From contig NZ_VCJS01000027.1 of NCBI RefSeq assembly GCF_005893125.1, positions 1 through 64,000 of the forward strand: a stretch of 64,000 bases of DNA. The letters are read 5' to 3'. This document shows, piece after piece, positions 58,163 through 64,000 of this stretch. The DNA comes from Nonomuraea basaltis (lineage in GTDB: Bacteria > Actinomycetota > Actinomycetes > Streptosporangiales > Streptosporangiaceae). Position numbers and translations under genes: made by a program. The notes under the pieces were generated by a model. It saw only the letters and a program-made list of their open reading frames with translations. It ran no database searches and had not been told where the DNA came from. The stretch's first letter is position 1; each line of letters begins with the position of its first letter.

Positions 58163-60124
58163 TCAGGAATAAGCCTTCACTTCGAGCAGCCCGACCGAGC
58201 CCGCCCCGCTCTGGAGCGCGACCCGGAGCCTGGTCGTGGTCACGGCGTTGAACGTGACCCGGTTGTAGGCGTTCAGCGCGGTGGAGTAGGTGCCGGGGAT
58301 GTCGGCGTAGGAGTTGCCGGTCCACTGCTGGAGCTTCCAGGAGGCGGGTACGCGGACGCCGCCGCCGTCGTCGAAGAAGTAGATGTCGGCGGATCGGAGG
58401 TTCTGGGCGGAGGGCCAGGTCAGCTCGGCCCATTGGGTGCCGGTGTTGGGCCAGGTGCCCCAGCGGCGGTTGACGGTGTCGTTGGAGCTGGGCGGGTCGA
58501 TGCCGTCGTTGATCGCCGCGACGCTCTCCCACGGCGAGGTGTACGAGGCCGACGGCGTCGCGCTCCCGGCCACGTTCATCGGCGTGCCGCCGCCGTTCCC
58601 GACGGTAAGTGTGAACGTCCTGGTCACCGGCGTGCTGAGCCGATCGTAGTCCCTGAGCTGGAGGGTGAACGTGGACGTGCCGGCCGTGCTCGGCGTGCCG
58701 GTGATGGCGCCGGTGAAGCGGTCGAGGCTCAGCCCGGCGGGCAGCGACCCGCTGGTGATCTGCCAGTCGTAGAAGGGGACGCCGCCCTTGGCGGCGAGCG
58801 TCTGCTGGTAGGCGGTGCCCGGCGTGGCCTGGGGGAGCGAGGTGGTGACGATGGACGGCGGCAGGAACGGGGTGAGGTTGCGGTTGAGCCGCCAGCCCGC
58901 GTTCTCGGCCACCAGCAGGGCCAGCTTGGTCAGCATCCACCTGCGGGTGGGGAACAGGTGCGTCCAGCCGCCGCTCTGCCCGCTGAGCCGATCCCAGTAA
59001 CGCTGCTCGCCGGGGATGTGATAGCTCCCGTCGAGGGGCACGGCGTAGCCCTGATACGCGACCACGTCCGGGTCGTTGCCGCCTGCGGACACGTAAGAGC
59101 GCATCCCGGCCCAGTCGCTGTGGAAGGCGACCGCGTGGCCGTACTCGTGCATGACCAGGCCGTGCACGTCGAGCACCGAGCCCTGGATCTCCGTCTTGTA
59201 CCAGTCTTCGTCGGCCAGGGAGGTGAACAGCTGCTTGCCGGCCTCGTCGTACTCGAAGATCATCGCGGTGGAGCGGTGCAGCGGGCCCGGGAGCTGCTGG
59301 CCGTTCCTGGTGCTGTAGCGGCCGTTGGCGGCGGGGTAGCCGGTCGAGTACGGGGTCTGGATGCCGCGGAAGAACACGTACATGCCGTTGTAGGCGGCGT
59401 TGTTGGTCACGTTTATGGTGTTCTGCCAGTCGTTGCCCGGCAGGTGGTTGGGCTCCGCCCCGGCCGCCACGGTGTCGAACGGCTGCATGTCGAAGAACCG
59501 GAACCAGTCCTTCACCGCCTCCTCCGCCGCCGTCTTGAAGGCCGCGTCGGAGAAGTATCCGGTGATCGTGTCGTACCGGTAGTCGAACGCGAGCGGCAGG
59601 CTCGGCTGCAGCGCGGTCTTCTCGTCCTGCTGCACCCTGATCGGCATGGACTGCTGGTACGTCGCGCCGTCGGCGTCCCGGATGTTCAGTCTCAGTGTGT
59701 AACTTTCATCCTGGCCCGGGCCGCGCTTGGAGTGGATCGCGAGCTTGAACGGCTTCTGCTCGGCGGCGCCGGCGAACGTGAGGGTCTTGGTCGCGCCCGT
59801 GGCGGTGAGCTGGCTGGGCACGTCCATCATCAGTCTGGAGGTGCCCTCGGCCTTCAGGTCGACGGTGACGGGGTAGCGCACGTCGGGCGGGGGTTTGACG
59901 GTGAGCTCGACGTACGGGTTGGCGAGGTATCCCTGCCAGTCCACCAGCTTGACGCCGTAGTCGTTGACGGTCCTGCCGAACATGTCCACCACCGTGGCGG
60001 TGGGGGCTGCGGCGTGCGCGGACTGCGGCACGCTGGTGAGTAAGGAGGCTAATAGAACTGCCGCGACGGTCAGTCGCCTGGCGCCCTTCGCGGCTCTCGG
60101 GGCGCGGCGGCATCCTTGGTCCAT
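58163..60124 (-). CDS. secreted HExxH metalloprotease-like protein with C-terminal discoidin module
   Basis: GAGGAGTCCGG precedes ATG 60124. The 653 residues have a signal peptide (RLTVAAVLLASLLTSVPQSA, cleavage near AHAAA) and an N-terminal beta domain (FGRTVNDYGVKLVDWQGYLA). The metalloprotease-like domain carries LVMHEYGHAVAFHSDWAGMR at about 325-344 and the family marker FFRGIQTPYSTGYPA. A putative-Ig domain (LPAGLSLDRFTGAITGTPST) and a C-terminal discoidin module (SYTSPWESVAAINDGIDPPS) follow. The promoter and operator lie directly upstream and match those of GH127. Substrate unknown; probably a glycoprotein. Confidence 0.82.
   Translation of the reverse strand: MDQGCRRAPRAAKGARRLTVAAVLLASLLTSVPQSAHAAAPTATVVDMFGRTVNDYGVKLVDWQGYLANPYVELTVKPPPDVRYPVTVDLKAEGTSRLMMDVPSQLTATGATKTLTFAGAAEQKPFKLAIHSKRGPGQDESYTLRLNIRDADGATYQQSMPIRVQQDEKTALQPSLPLAFDYRYDTITGYFSDAAFKTAAEEAVKDWFRFFDMQPFDTVAAGAEPNHLPGNDWQNTINVTNNAAYNGMYVFFRGIQTPYSTGYPAANGRYSTRNGQQLPGPLHRSTAMIFEYDEAGKQLFTSLADEDWYKTEIQGSVLDVHGLVMHEYGHAVAFHSDWAGMRSYVSAGGNDPDVVAYQGYAVPLDGSYHIPGEQRYWDRLSGQSGGWTHLFPTRRWMLTKLALLVAENAGWRLNRNLTPFLPPSIVTTSLPQATPGTAYQQTLAAKGGVPFYDWQITSGSLPAGLSLDRFTGAITGTPSTAGTSTFTLQLRDYDRLSTPVTRTFTLTVGNGGGTPMNVAGSATPSASYTSPWESVAAINDGIDPPSSNDTVNRRWGTWPNTGTQWAELTWPSAQNLRSADIYFFDDGGGVRVPASWKLQQWTGNSYADIPGTYSTALNAYNRVTFNAVTTTRLRVALQSGAGSVGLLEVKAYS
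58353..58554. repeat. 202-bp perfect inverted repeat, right arm
   Basis: Reverse complement of 55433-55634 without mismatch. It lies within the discoidin module of the minus-strand metalloprotease gene. The arms are separated by about 2.7 kb. Confidence 0.95.
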
Positions 60125-60138
60125 CCGGACTCCTCAAG

Positions 60139-60193
60139 GTTGGGAATAGGTTTTCCCAACGCGCACGGTAAGGTGTTACACAGCACCGGTCAA
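60139..60193 (-). promoter_or_regulatory. promoter and LacI-type operator of the metalloprotease operon
   Basis: On the minus strand: -35 TTGACC (60193-60188), 17-bp spacer, -10 TACCGT (60170-60165). The operator is a palindrome with arms GTTGGGAA and TTCCCAAC around TAGGTT (60139-60160). The 20-bp core TTGGGAATAGGTTTTCCCAA matches the site before GH127 at 18 of 20 positions. ACACCTTAC at the -10 is also shared. Confidence 0.75.
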
Positions 60194-60274
60194 CCCTCCC
60201 CGCTCCGGGCCGTCGCGGCCCCGGAGCCGCCCCATGTCCGCTGATGCCGATACATCAAACCGGAAAGTGGCGGC

Positions 60275-61501
60275 TCAGTCGTCGTGGGCGATGTGCATGA
60301 GCTGCCGCCACAGCAGCACCACGAACACCGCGGAGCCGGCGAAGGCGAACCAGAACGGCGCCGCGACGCCGAAGCGGGTGGCCAGAACACCGCCGATCAG
60401 CGAGCCGACCACCAGGCCGGCGTAGACGCAGATGGTGTTGACGCTGCCCACCCGGCCCTGCAGCTCGCGCGGGACCGCGCGCTGGCGGATGGTGACCGAG
60501 GTCGTGCCCCATATGAACGCGTGCGCGCCGAAGACCAGGAAGATGCCCCCGGCGACCCACGGCGAACGGGTCAGGGCCAGGCCCAAGTGGGTGAACGTTT
60601 CGATGATGAGCCCGATCCGCATCAGGGCGCCGAGGCTCACCCTGCGGGTGATGGCCCCGTACAGGCCGGTGCCGATCAGGCCGCCGATCCCGCCGATGGT
60701 GGTCATCAGGCCGAAGCCGATGGCGCCGAGGCCGAGCTGCTCCTGGGTGTAGAGGACGAGAACCGACCAGGCCGCGCCGAAGGTGAAGTTGAAGATCAGG
60801 ATCGTGAGCGCCAGCGTGCGGACCGCCGCATGCCGGATGGTCCAGCTGAACCCGGCGATGAGTTCCCGTACGGTGTCGGGCTTGGGATCGGCGCCCTGTC
60901 GGCCGTGCGGCGGCAACGTGAGCCGGGAGACCAGGACGATCCCCGCCACCACCAGGAGCAGCTGGCCCGCGAACGGCCAGGTGAAGCCCAGGCCGAACAG
61001 CGCCGCGCCGATCGGCGGCCCGGCAAGCTGATTGAGCGTGATGAACCCCGTGCCCAGGCGGGCGTTGGCGATGACGAGATCGTCCTTGCTGACCATCATG
61101 GGCGTCAGCGTGGCCGTCGCGTTGTCGGCGAACACCTCGGCGATGGACCGGAGCGTGAGCGCCACCAGCGCCGTCACCACGGTCACCGTGCCGGTCACCA
61201 TGAGCACGACGAGTGCCGCCAGCACCAGAGCCCGCACCGCGTTCGCGACGAGCACGATCCTGCGCCGGTCGTGCCGATCCGACAGCACGCCCGCATACAG
61301 GCTGAACAGCAGCGGCGGCGCCCAGCCCGCCAGGGCCGACAGCGAGATCATCAGTGGATCGCGGGTCAACGTCGCGATCAGCAGCGGGCCTGCGGCGGCC
61401 GCGACCCCGTCACCGAGATTCGTCAGCCAGCTCGACGCCAGCAACCATCGGAATCCTGTCCCCAGGCGGGCAGGCAGGATCCTCTCCACCACTGTGATCA
61501 C
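60275..61501 (-). CDS. MFS transporter
   Basis: GTG 61501 is the first start in frame. The 408 residues have 12 membrane helices and the loop motif GVLSDRHDRRRIVLVANAVR (motif A-like) between helices 2 and 3. The style is that of the drug/macrolide exporter group. It sits between the LacI gene and the metalloproteases, all on the minus strand. Its substrate may be a sugar or peptide released by the neighbouring hydrolases, but export of an unrelated compound is just as likely. Confidence 0.85.
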   Translation of the reverse strand: MITVVERILPARLGTGFRWLLASSWLTNLGDGVAAAAGPLLIATLTRDPLMISLSALAGWAPPLLFSLYAGVLSDRHDRRRIVLVANAVRALVLAALVVLMVTGTVTVVTALVALTLRSIAEVFADNATATLTPMMVSKDDLVIANARLGTGFITLNQLAGPPIGAALFGLGFTWPFAGQLLLVVAGIVLVSRLTLPPHGRQGADPKPDTVRELIAGFSWTIRHAAVRTLALTILIFNFTFGAAWSVLVLYTQEQLGLGAIGFGLMTTIGGIGGLIGTGLYGAITRRVSLGALMRIGLIIETFTHLGLALTRSPWVAGGIFLVFGAHAFIWGTTSVTIRQRAVPRELQGRVGSVNTICVYAGLVVGSLIGGVLATRFGVAAPFWFAFAGSAVFVVLLWRQLMHIAHDD

Positions 61502-61506
61502 GAGCG

Positions 61507-61523
61507 CAAAACCATACGTTTTG
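61507..61523. promoter_or_regulatory. palindrome CAAAAC-catac-GTTTTG before the MFS gene
   Basis: Perfect 6-bp arms lie 5 bp from the MFS start codon. The site could be bound by an unknown repressor. It differs from the GGGAATAGGTTTTC operator. Confidence 0.4.
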
Positions 61524-61825
61524 GGGCGATCTGTGGCAACACGTTTTCGCGTCTACGCGCTATGCCGGACGGTCGCGGCAGGCGCGCGGAAAAGCGCGTG
61601 CCGGGCGCTGTTCGCCCGCTAGGCGCAGACGCGCCCGCGTCCGGGATGAGCCGGTGGGGGTCGGACTTGGTGGATGTTCGGGCCCCGCACAAACGAATCT
61701 ACAACGTAAAGGCGCTCGGCCTGTTCAATGCCGTCAACGGACATACGGGTCTCACCACGCTGAATCCGCACACCAACGGCCAGGAAGATCGGCCGGCGGT
61801 GTCGGCCGGGGCGGGGCGGCGGGCG
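61524..61825. other. intergenic, no gene seen
   Basis: The left half is a GC-rich region with short stems. The right half has a comparatively A-rich segment (acaaacgaatctacaacg) but no good start or frame. Confidence 0.35.
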
Positions 61826-62857
61826 TCAGGACGCGGCGCGTCGTGTGGACTCCCGCAGCACCAGACTGGCGGGGACGATCGTCACCCCGCCACCGGATGT
61901 CTGGCCGGCGATGGCGTCCAGCAGGTGCCGGGCCGCCAGCCGGCCGATCTCGCCCAGGTTCATGTCCACGGTCGTCAGCGGCGGCCGGCAGCCCAGCGCC
62001 ATCGGCTCCCAGTTGTCGAACCCCACCAGCGCCACGTCCTCGGGAACCCGCCGCCCCCGCTCCCGCAGCGTCTCGGCCACCCCGCGGGCGATCTGGTCGC
62101 TGCCGCAGAAGACGGCGTCCACGTCGGGCGCGGCGTGCAGCAGCACGTCGGCGCCCTGCCGCCCCCACTCCTCGCTCCACTGCCCGAAAAGGATCTCCCC
62201 GGCCGGCTCGAGGCCGGCCTCGGACAGGGCGGTGCTCAGCCCGTGTGCCCGCCGGCGCGCCGCCTGGAACCGCTGCGGCCCGGTGACATGCCCGATGCGG
62301 GTGCGGCCGGTCGCCAGCAGGTGGCGGGCGGCCAGCGCCCCGCCGCCCTCGTCGTCCGGGATGATCGACACGTCCCCCTCGTCGGTGGACTGCGTCATGG
62401 CGTAGACGACGGGGACCGGCAGGTCACGGCCGATGCCGGGGCGCGGCTCGGTGCGCCGGCCGGTGACGATGATGCCCTCGACGCGCCTGGCCAGCAGCCG
62501 TTCGACGTAGTGGCGTTCCCTGATCGGGTCGTCGCGCGTGTCGCACATGAACACCGAGATCTTCCCGGCGCCGAGCGCGTCCTCCGCGCCCAGCATCACC
62601 GGGATGCTGAAGCGCCCGAAGCTGTCGCCCGTGACCAGGCCGACCGTGTACGTGCGCCCGGCCAGCAGGCCCTGGGCGAGCGGGTTGGGCCGGAAGCCGA
62701 GCCGCTCGGCGGCGGCGAGCACCCGGTCGCGGGTCTCCGCGCGCATCCGGCCCCGGCCGTTGAGCGCTTTGGAGGCGGTGCCGATCGACACGTCGGCGGC
62801 CGCCGCGACGTCCCTGATCGTGACGGTTCTCGTAGTCCCTTGGGAGGGGCTGGTCAA
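61826..62857 (-). CDS. LacI-family transcriptional regulator
   Basis: The only good start is TTG 62857, with GAAAGGGG 6-7 nt upstream. The 343 residues have the LacI HTH at 14-33 (VTIRDVAAAADVSIGTASKA) with hinge NPLAQGLLAG, and a periplasmic-binding-protein-like effector domain (VGLVTGDSFGRFSIPVMLGA, VALVGFDNWEPMALGCRPPL). It diverges from GH127, with the operator between them, so it probably represses both GH127 and the metalloproteases until an arabinose-type oligosaccharide binds. Confidence 0.88.
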   Translation of the reverse strand: MTSPSQGTTRTVTIRDVAAAADVSIGTASKALNGRGRMRAETRDRVLAAAERLGFRPNPLAQGLLAGRTYTVGLVTGDSFGRFSIPVMLGAEDALGAGKISVFMCDTRDDPIRERHYVERLLARRVEGIIVTGRRTEPRPGIGRDLPVPVVYAMTQSTDEGDVSIIPDDEGGGALAARHLLATGRTRIGHVTGPQRFQAARRRAHGLSTALSEAGLEPAGEILFGQWSEEWGRQGADVLLHAAPDVDAVFCGSDQIARGVAETLRERGRRVPEDVALVGFDNWEPMALGCRPPLTTVDMNLGEIGRLAARHLLDAIAGQTSGGGVTIVPASLVLRESTRRAAS

Positions 62858-62901
62858 CCGATTCCCCTTTCGCGATCACACCTTAACGCGCGGGATCACT
62901 C

Positions 62902-62963
62902 TTGACCCGTGGTGTATCACACCTTACTCTCCGGTTGAGAAAACCTATTCCCATGTTTTCTCA
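62902..62963 (+). promoter_or_regulatory. promoter and LacI-type operator of GH127
   Basis: -35 TTGACC (62902-62907), 17-bp spacer, -10 TACTCT (62925-62930). Over the expected start lies the operator: the reverse strand of 62935-62954 reads ATGGGAATAGGTTTTCTCAA. A wider palindrome TGAGAAAAC-N10-GTTTTCTCA spans 62936-62963. Direct repeats of ATCACACCTTA (about 62876 and 62917) flank the -35. Confidence 0.75.
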
Positions 62964-62981
62964 CTCGGGTGAGGAGCTCGA

Positions 62982-64000
62982 TTGGAACAGATCCTTGGTC
63001 CCGCCGTACCCTCCAGCCGGGCGGTGTGGCGGCCCCTCGGCATCCCGCACGTCGCCATCACCGGCGGGCCGTTCGCGCGCTGGCAGCGGATCAACCACGA
63101 GGCGAGCATCCCGCTGGGCCTGGAGCAGATGGAGCGCTCGGGCGCGCTGCCCAACCTGCGGCGCGCCGGAGCTCGGGCGGGCGAGGGCGACGGGCCCTTC
63201 CAGGGCTACCGGTTCCAGGATTCCGACCTCTACAAGCAGCTCGAGGCCGTGGCGTGGGAGCACGCCCGCGCCCCGGAGACCCGGTACGCGGAGTTCATCG
63301 AGCAGGCGGCGGCGGTGCTGGCCAGGGCGCAGCGGCCCGACGGCTACCTCAACTCGCACTATCAGGTCGTCAAACCAGACAAGATCTACGCCGAGCTCGA
63401 GTACAGCCACGAGCTGTACTGCGCCGGCCACCTGTTCCAGGCCGCGGTGGCGGCCGCCCGCGCCGGCGTCGGCGACAGCCTGCTCGCGGTCGCCCGCCGC
63501 TTCGCCGACCACCTGGTCGAGGTGTTCCTCACCGGCGGGAACGACGGCATCGACGGCCATGCGGAGGTCGAGACCGCGCTGGTCGAGCTGCACCGGCTGA
63601 CCGGCGAGCGGGCCTATCTGGAGCTGGCCGGCAAGCTGATCGACAACCGCGGCAAGGGCCTGATCGCCGACAGCGGCATGGGCATGCTGTACGCCCAGGA
63701 CCACCTGCCGGTACGTGAGGCCGACACCCCGGTAGGGCACGCCGTGCGCCAGCTCTACCTGGAGGCCGGCATCGTCGACGTCTACCTGGAGACGGGCGAC
63801 GAGTCGCTGCTGGAGTGCTCGGTTCGGCGCTGGGAGGACATGGTCGCCACCAAGACGTACATCACCGGTGGCCACGGCTCGCGCCACGACGGCGAGGCGT
63901 TCGGCGAGCGCTACGAGCTGCCGCCCGACCGCGCCTACAGCGAGAGCTGCGCGGCCATCGCGAGCATCCACTGGAACTGGCGGCTGCTGCTGGCCACCGG
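62982..64000 (+). CDS. GH127 beta-L-arabinofuranosidase (3' partial)
   Basis: TTG 62982 has GAGGAG 5 nt upstream. The visible 339 residues begin the alpha/alpha barrel of GH127: WRPLGIPHVAITGGPFARWQ, SDLYKQLEAVAWEHARAPET and RAQRPDGYLNSHYQVVKPDK. Near the edge come GEAFGERYELPPDRAYSESC and AAIASIHWNWRLLLATG. The Glu of GEAFGE matches the family's acid, and Glu-x-Cys matches the first zinc ligands. The cysteine nucleophile and C-terminal beta domains lie beyond the window. No signal peptide, so it acts on imported oligosaccharides. Known relatives remove beta-L-arabinofuranose from hydroxyproline-linked glycans. Confidence 0.88.
   Translation, partial: MEQILGPAVPSSRAVWRPLGIPHVAITGGPFARWQRINHEASIPLGLEQMERSGALPNLRRAGARAGEGDGPFQGYRFQDSDLYKQLEAVAWEHARAPETRYAEFIEQAAAVLARAQRPDGYLNSHYQVVKPDKIYAELEYSHELYCAGHLFQAAVAAARAGVGDSLLAVARRFADHLVEVFLTGGNDGIDGHAEVETALVELHRLTGERAYLELAGKLIDNRGKGLIADSGMGMLYAQDHLPVREADTPVGHAVRQLYLEAGIVDVYLETGDESLLECSVRRWEDMVATKTYITGGHGSRHDGEAFGERYELPPDRAYSESCAAIASIHWNWRLLLAT

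Noticed and set aside
61654-62286. A plus-strand frame of 210 codons
   Set aside because: It is mostly antisense to the LacI gene; Pro/Arg-rich shadow composition.
1-64000. CRISPR arrays, rRNA and tRNA genes
   Set aside because: No regularly spaced repeats and no rRNA- or tRNA-like segments were recognised by reading; a dedicated scan would be needed to exclude a tRNA fully.

Overview
This is a high-GC actinobacterial chromosome segment. Four things support that: GTG and TTG starts with GAGGAG or GAAAGGA ribosome sites, a SARP-NB-ARC-TPR regulator, SapA-type secreted domains, and many secreted plant-polymer hydrolases. The style suggests Streptosporangiales (Nonomuraea-like) or Streptomyces-like soil bacteria, but no rRNA or other marker fixes the genus. 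I found no tRNA, rRNA or CRISPR array.

Region 1 (1 to about 12.1 kb) is a decayed phage or mobile-element zone. It holds many very small genes, several visibly broken: an in-frame amber codon, single-base frameshifts, a frameshifted ParB-like gene joined to a terminase C-terminal fragment, and a duplicated block of about 285 bp with an insertion. Intact or nearly intact genes include small secreted proteins (SapA-like, DUF6355-like), a DJ-1/PfpI protein and one phage structural-type protein.

Region 2 (12.3 to 13.95 kb) is a chain of gene fragments: a response-regulator receiver, an FCD (GntR) domain, an aldo/keto reductase, a GH78 rhamnosidase N-terminus and a TnpB C-terminus with its IS end hairpin. 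Region 3 (13.98 to 18.2 kb) is a tight six-gene cluster: SDR, carboxymuconolactone-decarboxylase-like, Tm-1-like/UPF0261, PEP-hydrolase-like TIM barrel, cupin, and a left-handed beta-helix protein. It looks like an undescribed catabolic or metabolite-processing pathway. A MarR gene with its own operators and a SARP-type regulator (18.3 to 21.9 kb) follow, then two peptidoglycan hydrolases with matching C-terminal SapA-like domains (22.1 to 24.6 kb).

Region 4 (24.7 to 34 kb) is an aldouronate/xylan-oligosaccharide locus: GH3, an LplB/LplC-type ABC transporter with its binding protein, a YesL-like membrane protein and a convergent GH67 alpha-glucuronidase. A GAAAGTTTC palindrome lies just after the GH3 promoter. 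Next come three membrane or FixH/YtkA-like genes (34.1 to 37 kb) and a BBE-type flavoprotein. Region 5 (38.9 to 46.5 kb) is an alpha-galactoside-type locus of ABC transporter, GH36 and a secreted clan-A-like glycosidase with two carbohydrate-binding modules. Paired TGTGA-N4-TCACA operators precede it.

Region 6 (46.6 to 55 kb) holds a TetR regulator, a flavin monooxygenase, an NmrA-type reductase, an epoxide hydrolase with an unusual insertion, and a large LuxR-type ATPase that ends without a recognisable HTH. Region 7 (55.3 kb to the end) holds three secreted HExxH metalloproteases, two of them carrying nearly the same discoidin module in opposite orientation (a 202-bp perfect inverted repeat). 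It also holds an MFS transporter, a LacI regulator and the start of a GH127 beta-L-arabinofuranosidase. GH127 and the leading metalloprotease share the same promoter and operator layout. The most attractive hypothesis in the window is therefore a LacI-controlled system that attacks arabinosylated plant glycoproteins with both proteases and a glycosidase.
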